From NCBI GenBank assembly GCA_947174505.1, contig CAMWJF010000034.1, positions 1-44,094 on the forward strand: 44,094 bases of DNA, read 5' to 3'. The position numbers and the translations under genes were made by a program. Shown piece by piece: positions 15,703 through 23,778 of the stretch. The notes beneath the pieces are model-generated. The model saw nothing but the letters and a program-made list of their open reading frames with translations, was not told the DNA's origin and searched no databases. The first letter of the stretch is position 1; each line of letters begins with the position of its first letter. Source of the stretch: an uncultured Lachnospiraceae bacterium. Its GTDB lineage: Bacteria > Bacillota > Clostridia > Lachnospirales > Lachnospiraceae.

Positions 15703-17160
15703 ATGGAACTGGAAATTCTCAAAAATGAGGAGAAACGGATGAATATGATTTTATTCCTGTTTCTTTGTGTGATCCCGGTCGTGGCCGTCGTCTACGTACT
15801 TTTATTCAATGGCGGGTCAGGAAGGGACGCGGTTGCGCTGGTGATGGTGGCGGCCAGCCTGCTGATCAAGGCCCTTGAAAAGAAACTGGGCGCTCTTGCA
15901 AAATATCTGTACATATCCGTGCTGCCGCTTTTTGGCGCGGTGACCCTGGTGGTGGGTACGCCCGGTGTATTCGGCGCCATGGTGGAAGCGTATTTTCTGG
16001 TTCTGTTTCTGGCGGTCCCCTATTATGATTTGTCGGTGATCAAAGTATGTGCGGCGGTGACTATTGTGGTCAATGCAGTGGCGCTGCTTATTTTCAGGCA
16101 GGCGTATCTGTGTATGTATACGCTGTCCATCTGGGTTTTTATTATCATGGTGTATGTGCTGGCGATTGCGGCCGCCGCTTTTATTGTATTCCGGGCCAGA
16201 TCCCTGTTTATGGCGGTGGAGCAGAAGGAGGGAGAGGTAGAGACGCTTCTGGATAATGTAAGAGGCGCTTTCGAGGGACTGCAGGAGTCCTCACAGTCCA
16301 TCTATGATTCCCTGCATAGCTTTGAGCAGAGTTCTTCGGAGATCGCGGCGTCCACTGAGGAAATATCCGCCAGTGTGGAACAGCAGATCGAGCAGGTGGA
16401 AGGCAGCATCCAGATTTTCAACGATCTGGACAGCAGGATCGGGGATTCCGAGGCCAGAGTGCTGCAGACGGTTGAAAATGTGAGACAACTGGAGGAGAAA
16501 AACAACGAGGGCATTGTGGCCATCGAGGAGCTTTCCAAAAAGTTCAGCGAAAATATCAAGGCGACGCAGGTGGCCTCCGAGGGTATGGCGGCGCTGGCGC
16601 AGAAGTCCAGCTCTATCGGTGAGATCATAGACAGCATCAGCCAGATCGCGAAGCAGACGAATCTCCTTGCCCTGAATGCGGCCATTGAAGCGGCAAGGGC
16701 GGGTGAGGCTGGAAAGGGCTTTGCGGTGGTTGCGGATGAGATCAACGCGCTGTCCGGGGAGTCGGCTTCGGCGACGCAGAAGATCGACGCGATTTTGAAG
16801 GATATCATCGCAACCATTGACGACACGAACAAAGTCATTGACCGGAATACCGTAATTGTGCGGGAGTCCAACGAGAAGCTGGACGATACGGTGAAGATTT
16901 TTGACACCATGCTGAAGTCCTCCGAGCAGGTGATTGAGGAGACGGATAAGCTGAAGGGCGAGCTTGGCGGTATCGTGGAGATCAAGGAGAGGCTGCAGGA
17001 TGCAATGTCGCAGGTTGAGAAAATATCCCAGGTTTCCGTACAGGGAACGACAGAGATCAGCTCCTCCACAGAGGAACAGGTGACGGGAGTGGAGACAATC
17101 CTTACGTCTATGGCGAAGGTACAGTCCGGCATCGACAGTCTTGCAGAGATCTTAAAGTAG
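15703..17160 (+). CDS. chemoreceptor with a membrane-embedded N-terminal region
   Basis: The 485-residue protein has five to six closely packed membrane helices in residues 14-165 and almost no extracytoplasmic loop, then a short coiled coil and an MCP signalling domain. The tip reads [20 protein letters not shown] followed by [15 protein letters not shown], with EI replacing the usual EVR in this contact segment. There is no HAMP domain. The lack of an external domain suggests sensing within the membrane or of the cell's energy state. AAGGAGG lies eight bases before the ATG. It stands alone between the GNAT gene and the GTPase gene. The ligand is unknown. Confidence 0.88.
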   Translation: MELEILKNEEKRMNMILFLFLCVIPVVAVVYVLLFNGGSGRDAVALVMVAASLLIKALEKKLGALAKYLYISVLPLFGAVTLVVGTPGVFGAMVEAYFLVLFLAVPYYDLSVIKVCAAVTIVVNAVALLIFRQAYLCMYTLSIWVFIIMVYVLAIAAAAFIVFRARSLFMAVEQKEGEVETLLDNVRGAFEGLQESSQSIYDSLHSFEQSSSEIAASTEEISASVEQQIEQVEGSIQIFNDLDSRIGDSEARVLQTVENVRQLEEKNNEGIVAIEELSKKFSENIKATQVASEGMAALAQKSSSIGEIIDSISQIAKQTNLLALNAAIEAARAGEAGKGFAVVADEINALSGESASATQKIDAILKDIIATIDDTNKVIDRNTVIVRESNEKLDDTVKIFDTMLKSSEQVIEETDKLKGELGGIVEIKERLQDAMSQVEKISQVSVQGTTEISSSTEEQVTGVETILTSMAKVQSGIDSLAEILK

Positions 17161-17201
17161 GGTGAAAAGAGTTAAAATTTTCAGGTTGACAACAAATACT
17201 G

Positions 17202-17236
17202 CATGTCCCGCTTACCGGCGGGGCATGTTCTCGTTC
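17202..17236 (+). terminator. terminator after the second chemoreceptor
   Basis: CATGTCCCGC (17202-17211) pairs with GCGGGGCATG (17218-17227) with one G-U pair. The tail TTCTCGTTCT is only moderately T rich. It lies 41 bases after the stop codon. Confidence 0.55.
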
Positions 17237-17319
17237 TATAGGAAATTGCGACAGTGTAAACCATTCAGGGAGAATGCTCGAAAACGGCGTTTGCCGTACT
17301 GCGGAGCCGGGGGTTAAAT

Positions 17320-20163
17320 ATGAGTGAGAAAAAGATGGTAATTGGCCTGCTGGCCCATGTGGATGCAGGGAAAACGACTTTGGCGGAGCGTATACTTTAC
17401 ATGGCGGGGGAAATCAGAAGCCTGGGCCGCGTGGATCACAGGAATACCTTTCTGGATACGGATACACAGGAGCGGGACCGCGGCATCACCATCTTTTCCA
17501 AGCAGGCCCGCCTGTCCTGGAAGGACATGGAGGTGACGCTTTTAGATACGCCGGGGCATGTGGATTTTTCCGCGGAGATGGAGCGGACGCTGCAGGTGCT
17601 GGACTGTGCGGTGCTGATTGTAAACGGCGCGGACGGGGTACAGAGCCATACGCTGACCCTTTGGAGGCTTCTGGAGCGCTATCAGGTGCCGGTTTTTCTC
17701 TTTGTCAATAAGATGGACCAGCCGGGTACGGACACGGATCTGCTGCTTTCGGGCGTGCAGAAGGAGCTGGACGGACGGTGTGTGTCTTTTGCGTGCACGG
17801 GTGGCGGGATGACGGACGAATTTTATGAAAATATTGCGGTCTGCGACGAGACGCTGCTGGAGCGGTATCTGGAGCGGATGGAGCAGAGCGCGGCGGGCGT
17901 GCAGGAGCAGATGCTATCTGCCGGGCAGGGGAAGGAAGAGTCAGGAACGAATCGGACAGCCACGGAGGCTTTGGTCAGTGACGGGGAGATTGCGGCGCTT
18001 ATAGAAAGCCGGAAGCTGTTCCCCTGTTTTTTTGGTTCTGCCCTGCACGGGGAGGGTGTGGAGGCATTGCTCGACGCGCTTTCGGCATATGCGCCTTCGC
18101 CCAAGTATGGGGAAGCCTTCGGGGCGCGTGTCTTTAAGATCACGAGAGACGCGCAGGGAAACCGCCTGACACATATCAAGATGACCGGAGGCGGCCTTAA
18201 GGTAAAGCAGACCATAGCGACAGCAGGCAGGGTGGTCAGGCCGGAGGCTGGCGTGCCGGCAGAAGCAGTCAGGTATGATGGGGCGGCAGAGGACTGCCTG
18301 GAGAAGATTGACCAGATCCGTCTATATTCTGGGGAAAAGTACACGACTGTGCAGGAGACGGAAGCCGGAAGCATCTGTGCGCTTCTGGGGCCGGAGCACA
18401 CATTTTGCGGGCAGGGGCTTGGCATCGAAAAGGAGACGGTGCTGCCTGTTTTGGAGCCGGTTATGACTTATCGGGTCAATCCTCCTGACGGATGTGATGT
18501 GCATGACTTGTATAAGAAGTTATGTAAACTCGAAGAGGAGGAGCCGCAGCTTCATCTCGTCTGGCAGGAGCAGAGCGGAGAAATTCATGTCAGGCTGATG
18601 GGCGAGGTGCAGATTGAAATTTTAAGGAAACTGATTCAGGAGCGTTTCGGTATAGAGGCGGTTTTTGATGAGGGAAACGTCCTCTATAAGGAAACCATCG
18701 CGGATGTGGCGGAGGGCGTAGGGCATTTCGAGCCCCTGCGGCACTATGCGGAGGTGCATCTGATTCTGGAGCCGGGGGAGCGGGGCAGCGGCCTTACCTT
18801 TCGGAGCAGATGCAGTGAGGATAAGCTGGACCGGAACTGGCAGCGGCTGATATTGACTCATTTGGAGGAAAAGACACATTTGGGTGTGCTTACGGGCGCG
18901 CCTATTACGGATATGCAGATCACGCTGGCGGCGGGCAAAGCCCATTTGAAGCATACGGAGGGCGGCGATTTCAGGCAGGCGACCTACCGCGCGCTCAGGC
19001 AGGGGCTGTGCAGGGCAAAGAGTGTGCTGTTAGAGCCTGTCTACGAATTCCGCATGGAGCTGCCCGCTTCCTTCGTGGGGCGCGCCATGACGGATGTGCA
19101 GGCCATGAGGGGCCGCTTTGACCCGCCGGAGACGGTGGGGGAAGAGGCGGTACTTACGGGCACAGTGCCGGTCTCTGAGTTTGGCGGCTACCAGACCAGA
19201 ATGCTTGCCTATTCTGGGGGAAAGGGACGTCTCTTTACCAGACTGAAGGGCTATGAGCCGTGCCACAATACAGAGGAAGTGATGGAACGGACCGGCTATG
19301 AGGCGGAGCATGATGTGGAGAATCCGTGCGGTTCCGTGTTCTGCGCCCATGGCGCGGGATTTGTGGTGGAGTGGGATCATGTGGAGGAGTATATGCATCT
19401 GGAGCCTGCGCTGAAAGAGGGCTGGCGGCTGGCGGACGGCAGTATTTACGGTGCGGACGATGGGAATGACCAGAACGGCCAACAATGTGGGCGCAGCGGG
19501 CACGGTGAAAACGGGGCTGGAAACAACGCCGGGACGGGGAACTTCGCTGAGCGCTACGCGAAACGGACAGGCGGCGGATCAGAGATTGACTTTATAGGTC
19601 AGGATGAGGTGGAGGAGATCTTCGCCCGGACTTACGGGTCAAAGGAACCGAAAAAACAGGGATGGGCCAGAACGATCCGGGCAAAGACGGCGGCTCCCGT
19701 TGAGGTGGAATACCGCGGCGGGCAGGGAAAGCAGGAGGAGTATCTTCTGGTGGACGGCTACAATATTATATTTGCCTGGGACGGGCTTGGCAGTCTGGCC
19801 CGGTCAGATTTAAATGCCGCCAGGGGGAGACTGATGGATATTCTCTGTAATTATCAGGCATTCCGTAAAATGCACCTGATTCTGGTTTTTGACGCGTACC
19901 GGGTGAAGGGGAACCCCGGCAGCGTGGAGCGGTATCACAATATTGACGTGGTCTATACAAAGGAGGCCGAGACGGCAGACCAGTATATTGAGAAGGTGAC
20001 CCGCGAGATGAGCCGGAAAAAATACCGCGTACGGGTGGCCACCTCCGACGGGCTGGAGCAGATCATCATTATGGGCGCGGGCGCAATCCGGGTTTCCGCC
20101 AGGGAGCTCTATGAGGAGATACAGGCGGCGGAGAAGGAGATGCGGGAAAACTATATTAGTTGA
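17320..20163 (+). CDS. EF-G/Tet(M)-like ribosomal GTPase fused to a Rae1/YacP NYN nuclease domain
   Basis: The 947-residue protein begins with a translational GTPase: P-loop AHVDAGKT (12-19), RGIT switch (54-57), DTPGH (76-80) and NKMD (130-133). Domains II-V of the EF-G/ribosomal-protection type follow to about residue 710. A low-complexity Gly/Asn linker leads to an NYN domain of the YacP/Rae1 type (about 807-940) with LLVDGYNIIFAW, ILVFDAYRV, ETADQYIE and VATSDGLEQ, which carry the acidic residues of the fold. Rae1 of Bacillus subtilis cuts mRNA in the ribosomal A site, the site to which EF-G-like GTPases bind. The domain IV loop reads HTEGGDFR rather than the YSPVSTPADFR of Tet(M), so drug resistance should not be assumed. 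A role in clearing stalled ribosomes is inferred. The start is the ATG at 17320, which has a purine-rich stretch upstream. Confidence 0.88.
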   Translation: MSEKKMVIGLLAHVDAGKTTLAERILYMAGEIRSLGRVDHRNTFLDTDTQERDRGITIFSKQARLSWKDMEVTLLDTPGHVDFSAEMERTLQVLDCAVLIVNGADGVQSHTLTLWRLLERYQVPVFLFVNKMDQPGTDTDLLLSGVQKELDGRCVSFACTGGGMTDEFYENIAVCDETLLERYLERMEQSAAGVQEQMLSAGQGKEESGTNRTATEALVSDGEIAALIESRKLFPCFFGSALHGEGVEALLDALSAYAPSPKYGEAFGARVFKITRDAQGNRLTHIKMTGGGLKVKQTIATAGRVVRPEAGVPAEAVRYDGAAEDCLEKIDQIRLYSGEKYTTVQETEAGSICALLGPEHTFCGQGLGIEKETVLPVLEPVMTYRVNPPDGCDVHDLYKKLCKLEEEEPQLHLVWQEQSGEIHVRLMGEVQIEILRKLIQERFGIEAVFDEGNVLYKETIADVAEGVGHFEPLRHYAEVHLILEPGERGSGLTFRSRCSEDKLDRNWQRLILTHLEEKTHLGVLTGAPITDMQITLAAGKAHLKHTEGGDFRQATYRALRQGLCRAKSVLLEPVYEFRMELPASFVGRAMTDVQAMRGRFDPPETVGEEAVLTGTVPVSEFGGYQTRMLAYSGGKGRLFTRLKGYEPCHNTEEVMERTGYEAEHDVENPCGSVFCAHGAGFVVEWDHVEEYMHLEPALKEGWRLADGSIYGADDGNDQNGQQCGRSGHGENGAGNNAGTGNFAERYAKRTGGGSEIDFIGQDEVEEIFARTYGSKEPKKQGWARTIRAKTAAPVEVEYRGGQGKQEEYLLVDGYNIIFAWDGLGSLARSDLNAARGRLMDILCNYQAFRKMHLILVFDAYRVKGNPGSVERYHNIDVVYTKEAETADQYIEKVTREMSRKKYRVRVATSDGLEQIIIMGAGAIRVSARELYEEIQAAEKEMRENYIS
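18520..18530 (+). repeat. TTATGTAAACT element inside the GTPase gene
   Basis: This exact 11-mer lies in the coding sequence (codons for K-L-C-K-L). Its presence within genes argues against a purely promoter-proximal role for the whole family. Confidence 0.85.
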
Positions 20164-20189
20164 CATCATGTGATGCGTGGGCATACTTT

Positions 20190-20261
20190 GCATAAGCAGC
20201 CGGCATCATGCTTTCATGCAGGCATGCGCATGATGGCAGTCACTTATGACGCTGCTTATGC
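20190..20261. other. long nested stem-loop between the GTPase and two-component genes
   Basis: GCATAAGCAG (20190-20199) pairs perfectly with CTGCTTATGC (20252-20261), enclosing a second stem of CATCATGC (20204-20211) and GCATGATG (20228-20235). The tail reads GCGCATTTTAAGATTTTTA. It may be a terminator for the GTPase gene with an interrupted T tract, or a structured RNA. The 254-base gap holds no ORF I can support. Confidence 0.5.
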
Positions 20262-20417
20262 GCGCATTTTAAGATTTTTATAAGAAATCCCACGACTTTT
20301 TTATAAGGACTTGTTTTTATGATGGATTCAGGCTTAGGAACTGTTCATCAATTGCTTTTCTGACCAAAAGCTTTGATTACGAACTGTTCCGCGGAAAAAA
20401 GGAGGCAAGGTTTTCAA

Positions 20418-21116
20418 ATGGATGCAAGTGTGCTGGTGGTGGACGACGACAGGGAGATTGTGCGGGCGATTGCCCTTCTTCTGGAAAAGGAAGGGTACCT
20501 TGTGCTTAAGGCTTACGACGGTATGGAGGCGCTGCGGATTTTGGCGGAGACAGAGGTGCAGCTTATCATCATGGATGTGATGATGCCGAAGCTGGACGGG
20601 CTTTCCGCCATGATGAAGATCAGGGAGCGCAAAAACCTTCCTATTATCGTTCTGAGCGCGAAGACGGAGGACACGGATAAGATTCTCGGACTCTCCATGG
20701 GGGCGGACGATTATGTGGCGAAGCCCTTTAACCCGCAGGAGCTGGCAGCCCGGGTGAAAAGCCAGCTTCGAAGGTATACGCTGCTGGGCGGAATCCATGC
20801 ACAGAATGAGGAGGACGAGATCACAAACGGCAGACTCTGTTACCGTCTGAAAGAGCGCACGCTCTATGCGGACGGGGAGCCGGTCAGGCTGACCGCCACG
20901 GAGACGAAGATCATGGAGCTTCTGATGAAGAACAGGGGCCGGATTTTTCCGGCGGAGGAGATCTATGAGAGAGTCTGGGAGGAGCCGTCTTTTTCGCCGG
21001 AGAATACGGTGATGGTGCACATCCGCCATATCCGGGAGAAAATCGAACTCAATCCGAAGGAGCCAGAATATATAAAGGTGGTGTGGGGCATTGGCTATAA
21101 AATGGAAAAAAGGTAA
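20418..21116 (+). CDS. OmpR-family response regulator
   Basis: The 232-residue protein has a receiver domain with the acidic pair D9-D10-D11, phosphoacceptor Asp53 in IIMDVMMP, Lys in AKPFNPQEL, and a C-terminal winged-helix DNA-binding domain with EKIELNPKEPEYIKVVWGIGYKM. It is of the VanR/PhoP type. ATG 20418 follows GGAGG at about 12 bases; the in-frame upstream start has no site. Its end overlaps the start of the sensor kinase gene by 26 bases, so it is co-translated with its partner. The target promoters are unknown, but the downstream lipoprotein gene is in the same operon. Confidence 0.92.
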   Translation: MDASVLVVDDDREIVRAIALLLEKEGYLVLKAYDGMEALRILAETEVQLIIMDVMMPKLDGLSAMMKIRERKNLPIIVLSAKTEDTDKILGLSMGADDYVAKPFNPQELAARVKSQLRRYTLLGGIHAQNEEDEITNGRLCYRLKERTLYADGEPVRLTATETKIMELLMKNRGRIFPAEEIYERVWEEPSFSPENTVMVHIRHIREKIELNPKEPEYIKVVWGIGYKMEKR

Positions 21117-23778
21117 GGCAATATTTAGTTTTTTAGCGTTTTTTACGGGATTGACCATGCTGGTCGTTAATCTGGTTCCCGCTGCGGGCATAGCTGCGGC
21201 CTTCGGCATGGGAATCTATGAAGGACAGCCGGACTATCAGGAAAGCGGGGAATTTCGGGAACTGATCAGCGAAAAGCTGTCGGAGCTTATAGGTGTGGCA
21301 ACAGGGGGAAAGGCTTATTCGGGATACTTTACGGACTCCACGGGCGCGGTGTATAAGTTCATGGATGAATCTTATGACGAGTGGGTCGAGGAATTCCAGA
21401 ATGGGTCGTCTGTGCAGCAGGAAGATGTCGTGGAGGAGACTGCGGATTATGGGGCTGCAGCAGATTTTCTGAATAATCTGGAAGGGCCGGAGACTTTTGG
21501 CGGGGACTGGGACGATTATCAGGCATATCTGGCGGAAGAGCAGGCGCACTATGACGAAATGACGGCAGCGGAATACGGACTCGGCAGCGCGTATGATTAT
21601 GACGGGTATTATGGCGGCTACAGCGATTACTACGATTATAACTTTGACGACAAGGAAAGCCGGGACGCCTACATGGCGGATGCGGCGCAGAATAAGAACC
21701 TCCGCTACGCCGTGATTTATCAGAATAAGCTTCTCTACTCGAACATTGAGGGATTCGAGGAAAGAGCGGGTGAGGAATGGAAGGGCGAGGACTTTGCCGG
21801 GGCGCTTGACGCCAAGGCGTACAATTTCACGCTATGGTATAACAGGGCGGGCGACGGCAAGGTAACGATCGTGAAGGACGGCCATGAGGAAAATGTGTAC
21901 GGCGACGGGGTCTACAGCGATAAAAGCCGTTGGCGGGTGCCCGGCTATGCGAACTTTACGATCGGAGAGTCGGCCGGGGAAGCGGTGGTCTTTCTGGCGG
22001 CAGCCAGATCCCCGCAGCTTTATCTGGTGAAATCGGACGGGGACGGCCGGGTCACGCAGTACGGCGGCGGCCTCTACCGCATGAAGGAGCATTTGGACTG
22101 GCTACGCAGCGCAGCCGTGCGGATGGAGATGTTTCTGACGGCAGCGGTGATCCTTCTGGCGGCGGCCCTTCTTATGCGGAAGAGCAGGCGGCAGGCAGTG
22201 GAACGGATCGCGGAATTACTGGGGAAAATCTGTCTGGAGATCAAACTGTTTCTTCTGCTTGTTCTGGTCATTCTCTTTACGGGAATGGGCGGGGGCGCGC
22301 TGGGACAGCTTGTCTGGTGGATCAGAACCGGAGTGGGCTACTATAGTTGGAGCGGTGACTACATCTACGAGATGGCAAGGCTGACGAAAGCGGGGGGATA
22401 TCTGGCCCTCTGGTTCTGGCTCCTTTATCTGGTTGTGCTGGACTGGCGGACGAATGGGAAAAGGCAGAAAAAGCCGGTTTTTGATCTTCTTAAGATAAAA
22501 GACTTTACGTACCCGATCCAGAAAAGGCTGGTGCGGAGACAACGGCTTACGCTGATTGCAGAGCTTATCCTGCTTGTACTGTTTGCGGCGGCGATTGGCG
22601 CGCTCTGGCTGTATCAGGAGGAGTTCCTGAATTATTTTATGGACGGATATGCCTATGATTATATAGATGATGTATATGGAGTCGTGGCGCAGGATGTGGG
22701 TTATCCTTTTGGCATGAGAGGAGCCTATATGCTGACCGGCTGTGTGATTTTCAACGCGCTGTCTGTCTTTACGCTGATCACATTTTTAGGTTTAAGGAAA
22801 AATCACCGGCTGGCTGCGGACATCGGCGCTCTCACCGATCAGATTCTGGCGGTGCGGGAGGGCAATCTGACAGAAGAGCTGATCTTGTCGGAGGAAACGG
22901 ATCTGCGGGAGGCGGCGGACAATTTAAATCAGATACAGAAGGGGATGGAGACGGCGCTCAGCGAGCGGATGAAGAGCGAGCGGATGAAGGTGGATCTGGT
23001 AACCAATGTATCCCACGATATCAAGACGCCGCTCACCTCCATTATCAGTTACACGGAGCTTCTGCGGCAGGAGGAGGAACTCCCCCAGCATGTGAAGGAA
23101 TATATTCAGATTTTAGGGGAAAAGGCGGAGCGGCTGCGCGGTATCGTACAGGATGTGTTTGAGATCAGCAAGGCCACCTCCGGGCAGCTTCCGATTCAGA
23201 TGGAAACGCTGGATATGGGCAAGCTCCTGCGCCAGACGCTGGCGGATATGAATGACAGGATTGAGGAGAGCGGCCTGACGATGCGGACGGTGATTCCTGA
23301 GCACCCTGTGCCGGTGGTGGCGGACGGGCAGAGACTTTACCGGGTGTTCCAGAATCTCTTGCAGAACGCGCTGCGCTATTCGCTGGAGGGATCAAGGGTA
23401 TACCTGACGCTTACGGAGGAGGCGGGACAGACGGTTGTCCGCGTCAAAAATACCTCCGGGGTGGAGCTTGCGGACAGTAAGGACTTTACGGAACGTTTCG
23501 TGCGCGGTGACGAGAGCCGTACGGATGGAGGAAGCGGACTGGGCCTGTCCATTGCGAAGAGCTTTACAGAGGCATGCGGCGGCAGGCTTACGGTGGAGAC
23601 GGACGCGGATCTGTTTACCGTGACTGTGCGCTTTGACAGGACGGAGAACGAGCCCGGGCGAGGAGAGGAAGCATTGCTTTCACAGGGATCGTCCGTGCCG
23701 GAGATGACTGGCAGCGAAGGGAAGGAAATCATGTCTGTCAGGGAAAAGCCGGTGATGCCGTCGGAGGAGACGGTATGA
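21091..23778 (+). CDS. sensor histidine kinase with a large extracytoplasmic region
   Basis: The 895-residue kinase has an N-terminal membrane helix (about 9-33), a Tyr/Asp-rich extracytoplasmic domain of about 310 residues, a helix near 345-365, several further helices to about 575, a HAMP-like linker, HisKA with His642 in NVSHDIKTPLTSI, and a HATPase domain with QNLLQNALRYS and GGSGLGLSIAKSF. The extracytoplasmic part contains the string SAYDYDGYYGGYSDYYDYNF, a notably acidic-aromatic patch. The start is TTG 21091, inside the last codons of the regulator gene. The gene ends in an ATGA overlap with the lipoprotein gene. The signal sensed is unknown; cell envelope or peptide stress would be typical. 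Confidence 0.9.
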   Translation: MAIKWKKGKAIFSFLAFFTGLTMLVVNLVPAAGIAAAFGMGIYEGQPDYQESGEFRELISEKLSELIGVATGGKAYSGYFTDSTGAVYKFMDESYDEWVEEFQNGSSVQQEDVVEETADYGAAADFLNNLEGPETFGGDWDDYQAYLAEEQAHYDEMTAAEYGLGSAYDYDGYYGGYSDYYDYNFDDKESRDAYMADAAQNKNLRYAVIYQNKLLYSNIEGFEERAGEEWKGEDFAGALDAKAYNFTLWYNRAGDGKVTIVKDGHEENVYGDGVYSDKSRWRVPGYANFTIGESAGEAVVFLAAARSPQLYLVKSDGDGRVTQYGGGLYRMKEHLDWLRSAAVRMEMFLTAAVILLAAALLMRKSRRQAVERIAELLGKICLEIKLFLLLVLVILFTGMGGGALGQLVWWIRTGVGYYSWSGDYIYEMARLTKAGGYLALWFWLLYLVVLDWRTNGKRQKKPVFDLLKIKDFTYPIQKRLVRRQRLTLIAELILLVLFAAAIGALWLYQEEFLNYFMDGYAYDYIDDVYGVVAQDVGYPFGMRGAYMLTGCVIFNALSVFTLITFLGLRKNHRLAADIGALTDQILAVREGNLTEELILSEETDLREAADNLNQIQKGMETALSERMKSERMKVDLVTNVSHDIKTPLTSIISYTELLRQEEELPQHVKEYIQILGEKAERLRGIVQDVFEISKATSGQLPIQMETLDMGKLLRQTLADMNDRIEESGLTMRTVIPEHPVPVVADGQRLYRVFQNLLQNALRYSLEGSRVYLTLTEEAGQTVVRVKNTSGVELADSKDFTERFVRGDESRTDGGSGLGLSIAKSFTEACGGRLTVETDADLFTVTVRFDRTENEPGRGEEALLSQGSSVPEMTGSEGKEIMSVREKPVMPSEETV

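Noticed and set aside
16302..17132. A 276-codon open frame opposite the second chemoreceptor
   Set aside because: It mirrors the signalling domain of a clear chemoreceptor and its Ser/Ala-rich product is a typical antisense shadow.
17320..20163. A tetracycline-resistance gene
   Set aside because: The GTPase resembles Tet(M) overall, but the domain IV loop differs and a nuclease domain is attached. Resistance cannot be claimed from sequence.
20334..21209. A 291-codon open frame opposite the response regulator
   Set aside because: It overlaps a clear OmpR-family gene across its full length, and its His/Arg/Leu-rich product matches no fold.
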